From JANQOH01 sp965201155 (GTDB lineage Bacteria; Pseudomonadota; Alphaproteobacteria; UBA7887), in the NCBI GenBank assembly GCA_965201155.1, contig OZ241752.1:558001-622000 (forward strand): DNA of 64,000 bases. The letters are read 5' to 3'. The notes under the pieces were generated by a model, which saw only the letters and a program-made list of their open reading frames with translations, made no database searches and was not told the origin of the DNA. Shown in pieces: positions 18,372 through 27,704 of the stretch. Each line of letters begins with the position of its first letter. Within the stretch, counting starts at the first letter, position 1. The position numbers and the translations under genes are program-made.

Positions 18372-18902
18372 TCATCGGGTCCGGCGGTGTGGCGGCGGCG
18401 GGCGGGAAAAGCCGATCTTCCGGCTGAGACCCGGCGGCAGGTCGGCGCCGGCGTGGGCGCGTTTGATCGCTGCCAGCCTGTCGCGCACCGACATGGGCAT
18501 GGGCGCCGCGCGACGCTTGCCCAAGTCCATATGCAACAACATGAGTTCGTTCGTTGCCGCGTGATACTGCTTCTCGTCATGATACATGGCGTGCACAGCG
18601 TGAATGCGCTTTTCGTCGAAATCGATGAGATGGGTCGTGAAGCGCAGCGGATCATTCCCCACCACCTCACGCAGATAGGCGGCGTGCGCCTCCAACACGA
18701 AAATCGAGCCCCCGGTGGCACGGGTATAGGCTTGGTCGAGACCGATCAACTCCATGAACGCATCGGTGGCGTGGTCGAAGGCGAGCAGGTAGTAGGCGAC
18801 ATTCATATGCGCATTGATGTCCAGCCATTCGTCGCGCACGCGCTCGCGATGCAGAATCAGCGGCGCGGGATAGGCGCCGCCGGAGTCGGGGTCAGGGTGC
18901 AT
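18372..18902 (-). CDS. Hotdog-fold thioesterase family protein
   Basis: A 176-residue protein with the DEWLDINAHMNVAYY motif, the active-site region of 4-hydroxybenzoyl-CoA-type thioesterases, including relatives tied to carnitine/betainyl-CoA metabolism. The expected HAVHAMYHDEKQYHAATNELMLLHMD strand follows. It probably hydrolyses an acyl-CoA, whose identity is unknown. The tail (SRPPPPHRRTR) is low complexity. It is divergent from the FAD oxidase gene across 110 bp. Confidence 0.8.
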   Translation of the reverse strand: MHPDPDSGGAYPAPLILHRERVRDEWLDINAHMNVAYYLLAFDHATDAFMELIGLDQAYTRATGGSIFVLEAHAAYLREVVGNDPLRFTTHLIDFDEKRIHAVHAMYHDEKQYHAATNELMLLHMDLGKRRAAPMPMSVRDRLAAIKRAHAGADLPPGLSRKIGFSRPPPPHRRTR

Positions 18903-19012
18903 GGTTTTCGCCTCGGCGGTGATGCCGTATTCTCGATGTATACGCGACAGGATCGGAGTCGCACGCCCGCGTATTGTCGCGCACGGCGCCGCTGACCGGA
19001 AGGAAACATGCC

Positions 19013-20419
19013 ATGGCCACCGCGCCGCAAATCAAGCCGAGCCGGCTGGACCCCGCTTCGCCCCTGCTTGACGAGCTCGCCGCACTGCTGGGGGACCGTC
19101 TCTCGACCTCCGCGGCGGTGTGTGAGCATCACGGTAAGGACGAGTCGTTTCATCGCCCCGTGAGTCCCGATGCGGTGGCCTTTGTCCGCTCGACGGAGGA
19201 AGTGAGCGCCGTCGTTACAGCATGCGCACGCTATCGGACGCCGGTGATCGCCTATGGCACGGGCACATCGCTGGAAGGGCATGTGGCGGCGCTGGAAGGC
19301 GGGGTGTGCATCGATCTCGGCCAGATGAACGAGGTTCTTGAGGTCAATACCGCCGATCTGGACTGCACGGTGCAGGCGGGCGTCACCCGCAAGCAGTGCA
19401 ATGAATATCTGCGTGACACCGGGCTGTTCTTTCCTGTGGACCCGGGCGCCGATGCGTCGCTCGGCGGCATGGCGGCGACACGCGCCAGCGGCACCAACGC
19501 CGTGCGCTACGGCACCATGCGCGAGAATGTGCTGGGCCTGACGGTCGTGCTTGCCGACGGACGAATCATCCGCACCGGCGGGCGCAGCCGCAAATCCGCC
19601 GCCGGATACGACCTGACACGGCTCTTTATCGGCTCGGAAGGTACGCTCGGAATCATCACCGAACTGACGCTGAGACTCTATGGCATACCGGAAGCCGTCA
19701 GCGCAGCAACCTGCTGCTTTCCGGCCATCGGCGACGCGGTGAATGCGGTCATCATGACCACTCAGGTCGGGGTGCCGGTGGCGCGCATCGAACTTGTGGA
19801 CAAATTGTCGATCGAGGCGATCAACAATTTTTCGCAACTCGACCATCCGGTGGCCTACACGCTGTTTTATGAATTTCACGGCACCGAGGCCTGGGCGCAG
19901 GAACAGGCGGAACTCGCACAGGCGATTGCCGAGGAACATGGCGGCGGCCATTTCGCCTGGACCGCCAATCGTGAAGAGCGCGGAAAATTGTGGCAGGCGC
20001 GCCATGACGCGCTCTATGCCATGGTGGCCGCGACGCCGGGCAGCCAGCCCATGGCGACCGATGTCTGCGTGCCCATCTCGCGCCTCGCCGAATGTATCGA
20101 GGAAACCGAAGCCGACAATCAGGACGCTCCGTTTCCGGCGCCGATCGTCGGCCATGTGGGCGACGGAAATTTTCACGTCGCCTATATGCTCGACCCCGGA
20201 AACGAGCAACATCTGGCGCTGGCGAACGAACTGCATGACAAGCTGATCGCGCGGACGCTGCGCATGGGCGGCACCTGCACCGGCGAACACGGCATCGGCT
20301 ACGGCAAGATCGGCTATCTGAACGCCGAATGCGGTGACGGGGTGGCGGTGATGCGCGCCGTGAAACAGGCGCTCGACCCGGACAACATCATGAACCCGGG
20401 GAAAATTTTCCGGCTATAG
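19013..20419 (+). CDS. FAD-linked oxidase, D-lactate/glycolate dehydrogenase type
   Basis: A 468-residue flavoprotein with an N-terminal PCMH FAD-binding domain and a C-terminal FAD-oxidase domain. YGTGTSLEGHVAALEGG and PGADASLGGMAATRASGTNAVRYG are typical of cytochrome-linked D-lactate dehydrogenase; glycolate oxidase GlcD is related. Near the end, GHVGDGNFH and GEHGIGYGK carry the conserved active-site His residues. No GlcE/GlcF partner genes are present, which favours a stand-alone D-lactate or D-2-hydroxyacid dehydrogenase. The ATG at 19013 has an AAGGAA ribosome site upstream. Confidence 0.9.
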   Translation: MATAPQIKPSRLDPASPLLDELAALLGDRLSTSAAVCEHHGKDESFHRPVSPDAVAFVRSTEEVSAVVTACARYRTPVIAYGTGTSLEGHVAALEGGVCIDLGQMNEVLEVNTADLDCTVQAGVTRKQCNEYLRDTGLFFPVDPGADASLGGMAATRASGTNAVRYGTMRENVLGLTVVLADGRIIRTGGRSRKSAAGYDLTRLFIGSEGTLGIITELTLRLYGIPEAVSAATCCFPAIGDAVNAVIMTTQVGVPVARIELVDKLSIEAINNFSQLDHPVAYTLFYEFHGTEAWAQEQAELAQAIAEEHGGGHFAWTANREERGKLWQARHDALYAMVAATPGSQPMATDVCVPISRLAECIEETEADNQDAPFPAPIVGHVGDGNFHVAYMLDPGNEQHLALANELHDKLIARTLRMGGTCTGEHGIGYGKIGYLNAECGDGVAVMRAVKQALDPDNIMNPGKIFRL

Positions 20420-20428
20420 GCGGCATCC

Positions 20429-20458
20429 GCCGGCGAGCGGGCAGGCACGCTCACCGGC
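20429..20458. terminator. Hairpin between convergent genes
   Basis: An 11-bp stem with one mismatch (GCCGGCGAGCG / CGCTCACCGGC) and an 8-nt loop fills the 50 bp between the convergent FAD oxidase and outer-membrane protein genes. There is no T-run, so it is at best a weak bidirectional terminator or a 3'-end stabiliser. Confidence 0.4.
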
Positions 20459-20469
20459 GAAGCGAGGCT

Positions 20470-21705
20470 TCAGAAGTAGTAGCCGAGTTCCACCTGGATG
20501 AAGTCGTCATTGCGAAAACCGTGAAACGGGTCCTGCGGCTCGGTGTCGGTGAACAGGCGCAGCTCGACCGCAAGTCTCCAGCTTTCGCCAAGACGCCGGC
20601 TTGCTTCGACGGCATAGATGCGCGTGCTGCCGGTCATGTCCTGAATGACACCGCCGAGAATGGCAGTGTCCTGGGCGTCATTCAGCCCCAGCCGCGCGCC
20701 CGCGAAGATATCGTTCTGCACGGGAATCGTGGCCGCCGCGCCGCGCGTGTCGCGCAGATATTCGGCCAGCAGGCCGAGATCGGCATTGCCGCCAAACAAG
20801 CTGTAGAACGTATATTCAACGCCGCCGACAAAGCCGGCGTAATCCTGTTCCATACCGCGGAGGTTGCGCTGGCCGCTGCGGTAGAGCGCCTCGAGCTTCC
20901 ACAGCCACGGTCCGGTGGTGTACTGCACATCGGCGCCGGTCTGGTGGATGACTTCATAAAGCGGCGCGAGAACCGGACGGCCCGCCTTGTCCAGCGCCGG
21001 CCTGAGAGACGGCTCCCGCGAAGTACCGTGAAAGTGATAGACGCCGACATCCCAGTCGCCGAAGCTGTTGGTGTAGCGCGCCGCAAAGTCGGCGCGCCGC
21101 TGCCCGGCGGCGGATTCATAGTCGGTCAGGTCAGGCTCGACAGGCAGCGCAGAGCGCAGCCTGCCATGCCGCCCGGCAAAGGTGCGTTCGCGAAACCAGG
21201 GCATGTAGATGACGTCCACGAAGCCCCAATCGCGGATCAGCGTCAGATTGACCATGGGCTGGCCGAGCTTTTCCTCGAGATCAGGACTTTCCACCAGGTC
21301 GGTTTGATTCACGATATCGACCAGGTGGTAGGATTCGACCACCCCCCAGAACAGCTTGCTGACACCGACGCCCAATTCCCAGTCGTCGCGCACGATCTGC
21401 AGGTAGAACTCGCGCATGTCGACATGGCTGCGGCGGGGATCGGCGCTGTCGAGGCGCACGAACGGCGCCACTGTCAGGGAAGTATAATCTTCCCATTCCA
21501 GATAGAATTCCGGGTCCAGCGCCAGCGCCGCGCTGTGCCGCCGCTGTCCCGGATACGCCGGCTCGCTGGAGAATATGCGTGTTTCCGCAGTGATATTACC
21601 GGACGCGGTTTCCACGACCGGCCCCTGCGCCATGCCGGGCGCGGCGGCCACCATCACCGCCGACACCGACAGGAACAGGCTTGTGACAAAGCATATTCGG
21701 GGCAT
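20470..21705 (-). CDS. Predicted outer-membrane beta-barrel protein of unknown function
   Basis: A 411-residue exported protein with a signal peptide (MPRICFVTSLFLSVSAVMVA, likely cut after GMAQ). Many alternating amphipathic strands rich in Tyr, Trp and Phe follow, and the chain ends in LGYYF, the C-terminal aromatic signature of BAM-assembled outer-membrane barrels. I see no plug, TonB box or porin family motif. It stands alone, convergent with the FAD oxidase gene and divergent from the LLM oxidoreductase gene, so context gives no function. Confidence 0.8.
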   Translation of the reverse strand: MPRICFVTSLFLSVSAVMVAAAPGMAQGPVVETASGNITAETRIFSSEPAYPGQRRHSAALALDPEFYLEWEDYTSLTVAPFVRLDSADPRRSHVDMREFYLQIVRDDWELGVGVSKLFWGVVESYHLVDIVNQTDLVESPDLEEKLGQPMVNLTLIRDWGFVDVIYMPWFRERTFAGRHGRLRSALPVEPDLTDYESAAGQRRADFAARYTNSFGDWDVGVYHFHGTSREPSLRPALDKAGRPVLAPLYEVIHQTGADVQYTTGPWLWKLEALYRSGQRNLRGMEQDYAGFVGGVEYTFYSLFGGNADLGLLAEYLRDTRGAAATIPVQNDIFAGARLGLNDAQDTAILGGVIQDMTGSTRIYAVEASRRLGESWRLAVELRLFTDTEPQDPFHGFRNDDFIQVELGYYF

Positions 21706-21782
21706 GGCGGCAGTCTATATCACCCCGTGGGGCGGGCCAATGGCAGCGGCGGCAGAGCGCAGGCGGTATGAGGAGAACACGC

Positions 21783-22817
21783 ATGAAGATCGGTATTTCC
21801 GCCGGCGGATATGACCGCCGCGACATGACTGCCGTGGCGGAATTTGCCGCCGCGGCGGAGCAGCTTGGCGCGGACCATTTGTGGTCGGCGGAGGCGTGGG
21901 CGCAGGACTCGGTGACGACGCTGGCCTGGCTGGCGGCACGCACGGAACGCATCATTCTCGGCACGGGGATCATGCAGATCAGCGCCCGCGCGCCGTCCAT
22001 GACAGCCATGACGGCGCTGTCGCTGCACGGGCTGTCGGGCGGGCGGTTCATCCTCGGCCTTGGCGCCAGCGGTCCGCAGGTGGTGGAAGGACTGCACGGC
22101 GTACCCTATCGCCGGCCGCTGACGCGGCTGCGGGAAACGGTGGAGATCGTGCGCATGGCGTGCCGCGGCGAGACCCTGCGCTATGCCGGGCGCCATCATG
22201 CGCTGCCGCTGCCGGGCGGCGAGGGCAAGGCGATTCGACTCGATCATCCGCCGGCCGAAATCCCCGTGTTCCTGGCGACGCTGGCGCCGAAATCGCTGGA
22301 ATATACCGGCGCCGCCGCCGATGGCTGGCTGGGGACGGTGTTCTCCCCCGACCATGCCGACACGCATCTGGCATGGCTCCGCCGCGGCGCGGAAGCAGCC
22401 GGGCGAACATTGAAGGACCTCGAACTGCATGTCGCCTGCCCCCTTGCCATCGGCGAAAATGTTGAAGAGCTGTTCGCCGCGCGCAGATCGGAAATCGCCT
22501 TCACCATGGGCGCCATGGGGTCCGCAGCCACCAATTTCTACAAGGACGCATTTGTGCGCGCCGGCTATGCCGATGATGCAAATGCCGTGCAGCAATTATG
22601 GCGCTCGCGCCGCCGCGACGCTGCGGCGGCGCGCGTGCCGGACTCCCTGGTCACCCGCTTCGGCGCCTATGGCACCCGGAAAATGGTGCGCGCACGCCTG
22701 CGCCTCTACCGGGATGCGGGAATCGACGCCATCACCCTGAACTTCGGGAAACGCCGCGACAAGGCGCGGCTTGCGCAACTCGAACAGGTGATTGACCTCG
22801 TTCGAAATCTCGATTGA
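21783..22817 (+). CDS. LLM-class (luciferase-like) oxidoreductase
   Basis: A 344-residue TIM-barrel flavin/F420-type oxidoreductase. It begins MKIGISAGGYDRRDM and shows GADHLWSAEAWAQDSVTTLAWLA, RIILGTGIMQISARAP and FILGLGASGPQVVEGLHG, characteristic of the F420-dependent methylene-H4MPT-reductase-like branch; whether it uses FMN or F420 is not readable here. The ATG at 21783 follows GAGGAG; an ATG five codons earlier overlaps that ribosome site. The stop overlaps the rsmB start (TGATG), so the two are coupled. Confidence 0.88.
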   Translation: MKIGISAGGYDRRDMTAVAEFAAAAEQLGADHLWSAEAWAQDSVTTLAWLAARTERIILGTGIMQISARAPSMTAMTALSLHGLSGGRFILGLGASGPQVVEGLHGVPYRRPLTRLRETVEIVRMACRGETLRYAGRHHALPLPGGEGKAIRLDHPPAEIPVFLATLAPKSLEYTGAAADGWLGTVFSPDHADTHLAWLRRGAEAAGRTLKDLELHVACPLAIGENVEELFAARRSEIAFTMGAMGSAATNFYKDAFVRAGYADDANAVQQLWRSRRRDAAAARVPDSLVTRFGAYGTRKMVRARLRLYRDAGIDAITLNFGKRRDKARLAQLEQVIDLVRNLD

Positions 22818-24118
22818 TGGCGCGCCGACCGGCGGCCACGCGCGCCGACCCGCACGGCCCGGGCACCGGGTCGCGGCGGCAGGCACTGCGATGGCTGGAC
22901 GGGGTTCTGACCCGCGGGCGCGCGTTCGATCCTGTGGAAGCAACCGACCTGGCGCCGCCGGACCGCGCCCTGGCGCTGACCCTGACGCGAACAACCCTGC
23001 GCCGCCTCGGCCAGATCGACGATCTTCTCAAGCGCTGCCTGCGCCGCCCGCCTGTTACGCGGGCGACGCGCGGTCTGCTGCGCCTGGGCGCAGCGCAGCT
23101 TCTCTTTCTGGAAATGCCGCCTCATGCGGTCGTCGATACCGCGGTGCGGCTGGCGCCGCCCTCCCACAAGGGCCTTGTCAACGCGGTTTTGCGGCGCCTT
23201 GCCGCCGAGGGCGGCGCCTGGCGGGATGCCCAGGATGCGGCGCGTCTGAACACGCCTGACTGGCTGTGGCAGTCCTGGTGCACCGCCTTCGGCGCCGGGA
23301 CGGCGCGCGCCATTGCCGCAGCGCATTTGGACGAGCCCCCGCTGGATTTCTCGTCTCGCGGCGACCCTGCGGCAGTCGCCGCGGCGCTGGGCGGACAGGT
23401 GCTGCCCGGCGGCACAGTGCGCTGCGCACCGGGCGGCGGCGCGATCACGTCGCGGCCGGGTTTCCATGACGGCACATGGTGGGTGCAGGACGCGGCGGCG
23501 GCGCTCCCGGCGCGCCTGCTGCGCGCCCGCCGCGGCGATGCGGTGCTCGACCTGTGCGCCGCGCCGGGCGGCAAGACGGCGCAGCTTGCCGTCAGCGGCG
23601 CACGGGTCACCGCCGTCGACAATGATGCCGCGCGCCTCGCCCGACTGCGGGAGAATCTGCGCCGGCTCGGCCTCACAGCGCGCGTGGAACAGGGAGACGC
23701 GGCGGCATGGCGCGCCGCGTCGCCATTCATCCTGCTCGACGCCCCCTGTTCCTCCACCGGCGCCATTCGCCGCCACCCGGACATTCCGCATATCAAGCGC
23801 CCGGACGACATTGCCGCGGCATGCGCCGTCCAGGACCGGCTGCTGGGCAATGCGGCAGCGCTGCTCCCCCCGGGCGGTGTGCTGGTCTACGCGGTGTGTT
23901 CGCTGCAGCCTGAGGAGGGTCCGGAGCGTGTGGCGGCGCTGCTGTCGCGCGCCCCCGGGCTTCTCCGGGATCCGGTGCGGGCGGAGGAGACCGCCGGCGC
24001 CGGTGTCGTGACTGCCGAAGGCGCCGTGCGCACCCTGCCCTGCCACTGGCGCACCCGGGGCGGCATGGACGGGTTTTACATCGCGCGCTTGAAGCGAAAG
24101 GCTTCAGTTGGTACATGA
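22817..24118 (+). CDS. rsmB: 16S rRNA (cytosine-C5)-methyltransferase RsmB
   Basis: A 433-residue protein with an N-terminal NusB-like RNA-binding domain (ALRWLDGVL, TRGLLRLGAAQLLFL, GLVNAVLRRL) and a C-terminal Rossmann methyltransferase. The SAM loop is LDLCAAPGGKTAQLA; the catalytic cysteines lie in DAPCSSTG and AVCSLQPEEG. E. coli RsmB methylates C967 of 16S rRNA. It starts at the ATG sharing its A with the stop of the LLM gene, and six bases separate it from rpe. Confidence 0.93.
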   Translation: MARRPAATRADPHGPGTGSRRQALRWLDGVLTRGRAFDPVEATDLAPPDRALALTLTRTTLRRLGQIDDLLKRCLRRPPVTRATRGLLRLGAAQLLFLEMPPHAVVDTAVRLAPPSHKGLVNAVLRRLAAEGGAWRDAQDAARLNTPDWLWQSWCTAFGAGTARAIAAAHLDEPPLDFSSRGDPAAVAAALGGQVLPGGTVRCAPGGGAITSRPGFHDGTWWVQDAAAALPARLLRARRGDAVLDLCAAPGGKTAQLAVSGARVTAVDNDAARLARLRENLRRLGLTARVEQGDAAAWRAASPFILLDAPCSSTGAIRRHPDIPHIKRPDDIAAACAVQDRLLGNAAALLPPGGVLVYAVCSLQPEEGPERVAALLSRAPGLLRDPVRAEETAGAGVVTAEGAVRTLPCHWRTRGGMDGFYIARLKRKASVGT

Positions 24119-24124
24119 AGATAT

Positions 24125-24793
24125 ATGCAACAAGGTGTTCGTATTGCGCCGTCTCTTCTTGCCGCTGACTTTGCGCAATTAGGGACGGAAGTTCGCGCTA
24201 TTACGGATGCCGGCGCCGATTACATTCATGTAGACGTGATGGATGGGCATTTCGTGCCCAACATCACGGTGGGGCCGGCGATGGTGCGAGCGTTGCGGGC
24301 GCATAGCGCGGCGCCGTTCGACGTGCATCTGATGATCACGCCGGTGGACCCGTTTCTGGCCGCGTTCGCCGAGGCGGGCGCTGACATATTGACCGTGCCG
24401 GCCGAAGCCGGACCGCATCTGCACCGCTCGATTCAGGCGGTGCGCGGCCTGGGCAAGCGGGCCGGTGCGGCGCTCAATCCCGGCACCCCCGCGGCAGCGC
24501 TGGCGCCGGTGCTTGACGAACTGGACCAGGTGACGGTGATGACGGTGAACCCCGGTTTCGGCGGGCAGCGCTTCATCGAAAGTCAGATCGCGAAGATCGC
24601 CGAGATTCGGCGCATGATCGACACTCTGGGCCGCAAGGTGGACCTGGAAGTCGACGGCGGCATCAATAACGACACGGCGGTGCGCGCCATCGCCGCCGGC
24701 GCCAATGTACTGGTCGCCGGAACTGCGGCGTTTCGCGGCGGCGCCGCGGCCTATGCAGGCAATATCGCCCGCTTGCGGAACGCACGCCCATGA
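24125..24793 (+). CDS. rpe: Ribulose-phosphate 3-epimerase
   Basis: Rpe interconverts ribulose-5-phosphate and xylulose-5-phosphate in the pentose phosphate and Calvin pathways. The 222-residue TIM barrel has APSLLAADFAQLGTEV, HVDVMDGHFVPNITVGP with metal-binding His and Asp, DVHLMI, MTVNPGFGGQRFI and EVDGGIN with the second catalytic Asp. Length is standard. The stop overlaps the start of the heparinase-family gene (ATGA). Confidence 0.97.
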   Translation: MQQGVRIAPSLLAADFAQLGTEVRAITDAGADYIHVDVMDGHFVPNITVGPAMVRALRAHSAAPFDVHLMITPVDPFLAAFAEAGADILTVPAEAGPHLHRSIQAVRGLGKRAGAALNPGTPAAALAPVLDELDQVTVMTVNPGFGGQRFIESQIAKIAEIRRMIDTLGRKVDLEVDGGINNDTAVRAIAAGANVLVAGTAAFRGGAAAYAGNIARLRNARP

Positions 24794-26454
24794 GTGCGGC
24801 AATCGGTGTGTCCCGCCCCCCGATTCTCGCCTGGCCGCGGCGCAAGGGACAGAAGCGCCCTTCGGCTGCCGGCTTGCGCGCCCTGGTCTACGGGAACCGG
24901 CTCTACGCGCTGACGCTGCTTGGGAAGACGCCGCAGGGCCTTGCGCTTCACCCGCCCGACCTCTGGCCCGGCAACGCAGCGGTCGGCGATCATCTGTTTC
25001 AGGGGCGTTACCGTTTTATGGGCCAGGAAGTCGCGTCGCCTGCGGGCCCAGTGTGGCTGCCGCCGGGAATCGCGAACTCCTGGCTTGAGGAAATGCACGG
25101 CTTTTCCTGGCTGCGCCATTTCAAGGCCAGCGACGGCGAGGCCGCCAGGCGGCACGCGCGCGCGGTGGTCGCGGACTGGATTTCCCGCTGCGGCCGCTGG
25201 AGCCCGGTTGTGTGGGACGCCGCGGTGTGCGGGCGGCGCCTCGTCTCATGGCTCACGGCCGCCGGCTTTTTGATCAACGGCGCAGCGCCGGGCTGGCGCG
25301 CCGATTTTTTTGCCAGTCTGGCCATGCAGGCGCGGCATCTCGCGCGCTGTGCACGCGCCGAAACTGCCGGCGACCGTCGTTTTGCCGCGCTGTGCGGGAT
25401 GCTTTACGCCGCCGTGTGCCTTGATGGCAACGAAAAGCGCAATGCCCGCGCGGCGCGCGCCCTGGAGCGCGAATGCCTTGCCCAGATCCCGGCGGATGGC
25501 GGCCATACCTCCCGCTCGCCGGCGCGTCATTGCCGGGTGCTTGCTGATCTGGTGGACTGCCGCGAGTTGCTCCACGCCGCCAACCGCGAGCCGCCGGACG
25601 CGCTGCTGGCGGCGATCGAAGGCATGGCCCCGGTCCTGCGGGCACTGTGCCATGGCGATGGGGGTCTGGCCGTCTTCAATGACAGCGCGGAAACCACCTT
25701 CCCCGACCCCGCCTCCGTGCTGAAAGCGGCGGGGTCATCGGTGAAACCGCTGGCCAATGCGCGGCAAGCGGGCTTTCAGCGGCTGGCAGCCGGGCGCACT
25801 CTCTTGATCATCGATGCAGGACGAAGTGCGGGCGGCGCCATTGACCATGCCGGCGCAACGGCGTTTGAAATGAGCGTCGGCGGGAACAGGCTGATCGTCA
25901 ATTGCGGCCCCCACACCGGGCGCGGCTCCGGCTGGACACAGGCGCTGCGTTCCACCGCCGCCCATTCCACCCTGGCGCTGGCGGATACCAGTGCCGAGGC
26001 CGGCGCCGACGTGGACTGCGAACGCCACAGCGACGGCGGGGCCGTCTGGTTCGGCATGGAACATGCCGGCTATGCGCGGCGGTTCGGCTTTATGCACAGA
26101 CGGCGCTTCTACGCCGCCGCCGACGGCGCCGATGTGCGCGGCGAGGATGCGCTGCTGCCCGCAGACGGCGGCGCGCCGGGACCGCAGCCTTACACGATTC
26201 GCTTTCATCTGCATCCGACAGTCAAGGCGTCGCTGACGCAGCATGGTGAAGCGGTGCTGCTGCTCCTGCCCGGCGGCGGCGCCTGGCGGCTGCACTGTTC
26301 CGGCGGCAGTCTGGCGATCAACCCCAGCGTGTATTTCGCCGCCGACGAGGAATGCCGGCCATGTCAGCAGGTCGTGATCGTCGGCGTCTGCGGCGCCGAC
26401 GGCATGGCGACAAGCTGGGCGTTGCGGCGGCTCAGCGCCGGTCAGCCCGCCTGA
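24790..26454 (+). CDS. Heparinase II/III family protein
   Basis: A 554-residue protein with an N-terminal alpha/alpha-barrel region and a C-terminal beta-sheet domain of the heparinase II/III type (FEMSVGGNRLIVNCG, then RSTAAHSTLAL, the family's H-N/S-T motif). Unlike secreted polysaccharide lyases it has no signal peptide; it begins MSAAIGVSRPPILAWPRRKG. Alphaproteobacteria often carry such a cytoplasmic member beside rsmB or rpe, and its substrate is not established. It overlaps rpe by 4 bases and its last 13 bases overlap the 3' end of folC on the other strand. Confidence 0.85.
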   Translation: MSAAIGVSRPPILAWPRRKGQKRPSAAGLRALVYGNRLYALTLLGKTPQGLALHPPDLWPGNAAVGDHLFQGRYRFMGQEVASPAGPVWLPPGIANSWLEEMHGFSWLRHFKASDGEAARRHARAVVADWISRCGRWSPVVWDAAVCGRRLVSWLTAAGFLINGAAPGWRADFFASLAMQARHLARCARAETAGDRRFAALCGMLYAAVCLDGNEKRNARAARALERECLAQIPADGGHTSRSPARHCRVLADLVDCRELLHAANREPPDALLAAIEGMAPVLRALCHGDGGLAVFNDSAETTFPDPASVLKAAGSSVKPLANARQAGFQRLAAGRTLLIIDAGRSAGGAIDHAGATAFEMSVGGNRLIVNCGPHTGRGSGWTQALRSTAAHSTLALADTSAEAGADVDCERHSDGGAVWFGMEHAGYARRFGFMHRRRFYAAADGADVRGEDALLPADGGAPGPQPYTIRFHLHPTVKASLTQHGEAVLLLLPGGGAWRLHCSGGSLAINPSVYFAADEECRPCQQVVIVGVCGADGMATSWALRRLSAGQPA

Positions 26455-27704
26455 CGCCGGGCGTCAGCGCCAAGGCCGGCGAGAACACTCCCCGCCAGGT
26501 AGAGCGAACCGCAGATCAGGACGCGCGCGCCGGCATGGATGCCGACCAGCGCCGCCGGAACCGATTCCGCCATGTCGGCCGCCAGCCCCAGTTCGCGCGC
26601 CGCGGCCGCGATATCCGCCGGCGGCAAACCATTTTCCTGATAGGGAACGGGCACGGCCGTAAGCGCCGCGGCGCGGCGCGCCAGCGGCGCGAGAAACCCG
26701 GACGGGTCCTTGGCGCGCATCATCCCGACGATGAGATGCAGGGGGCGGTCGGTCCATTCCGACGCCGCCGCCGCCAGCGCCTCTCCGGCCGACAGGTTAT
26801 GACCGCCGTCGAGCCAGACATCACGCGCCCCCGGCAGGCGCTGCAGCCGCGCCGGCCAATGCACCGCTGCAAGGCCGGCCGCCAGCGCTGCATCGGGCAG
26901 AACGGGCGCCCCCAGCGCGTCAAGACACGCCAGCGCCACACCCGCATTATCAATCTGATGGCGGCCAGCCAACGCGGGACGCGGCAACCGCACGCGGCGC
27001 CGCGGCGAGCGGAACACGAACCCGTCGCCCCGCGGGTGCGCCGACCAGGGGACGATGGCCGCCCCGGCGCGTGCCGCCGTACCCTCGATGACAGCGCGCG
27101 CCGCCGCTTCCTGCGGAGCAATAACGGCGGCCGCGCCGCCTTTGAGAATGGCCGCCTTCTCTGCCGCTATCGCGGCAATGCTGTCACCGAGCCAAGCCTG
27201 ATGATCCATCCCGATGGGCGTGATGGCGGCGACGACCGGGCGCACCACATTCGTCGCGTCAAGCCGCCCGCCAAGCCCGACCTCAAGGATCGCCACATCG
27301 GCAGGCTCGCGTGCAAAGGCCAGCAGGGCGAGCGCGGTAGTAATTTCGAAAAACGTGATCGGTGCCCCGGCGTTGGCCGTTTCCGCCTCGTCCATCAACG
27401 CTGCGAGCCGTGCATCGTCGATTTCGCGCCCTGCGACAACAATACGCTCGTTGAAACGCACAAGATGCGGCGATGTATAGAGGTGAACGCGCTTCCCGCC
27501 CGCTTCAAGGCAGGCCCGCGCCATCGCGGCGACCGACCCCTTGCCGTTGGTCCCCGCAATATGAATGACCGGCGGCAGCCTCTCCTCCGGCCGCCCCAGG
27601 CGATCCAGCAACCGCCGAACACGGTCAAGGCCGAGATCGATGACCTTGGGATGCAATCGCCCCAACCGGTCCACCACCCGTTCGCGCATCAAGGAGGCCG
27701 TCAT
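26442..27704 (-). CDS. folC: Folylpolyglutamate synthase / dihydrofolate synthase
   Basis: FolC joins Glu to dihydropteroate and extends folate polyglutamate tails using ATP. The 420-residue Mur-ligase-type protein has the P-loop HIAGTNGKGSVAAM, YTSPHLVRFNERI, the omega-loop region EVGLGGRLDATNVV and the Mur-type GRHQIDNAGVALA. It starts with ATG at 27704, overlapping the stop of the upstream ligase gene by four bases. The 3' end overlaps the heparinase-family gene tail to tail. Confidence 0.95.
   Translation of the reverse strand: MTASLMRERVVDRLGRLHPKVIDLGLDRVRRLLDRLGRPEERLPPVIHIAGTNGKGSVAAMARACLEAGGKRVHLYTSPHLVRFNERIVVAGREIDDARLAALMDEAETANAGAPITFFEITTALALLAFAREPADVAILEVGLGGRLDATNVVRPVVAAITPIGMDHQAWLGDSIAAIAAEKAAILKGGAAAVIAPQEAAARAVIEGTAARAGAAIVPWSAHPRGDGFVFRSPRRRVRLPRPALAGRHQIDNAGVALACLDALGAPVLPDAALAAGLAAVHWPARLQRLPGARDVWLDGGHNLSAGEALAAAASEWTDRPLHLIVGMMRAKDPSGFLAPLARRAAALTAVPVPYQENGLPPADIAAAARELGLAADMAESVPAALVGIHAGARVLICGSLYLAGSVLAGLGADARRQAG

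Noticed and set aside
18857..20290. Long minus-strand open frame opposite the FAD oxidase gene
   Set aside because: Composition is Arg/His/Gly-rich and shows no family; it mirrors the codon-position GC bias of the real gene on the plus strand.
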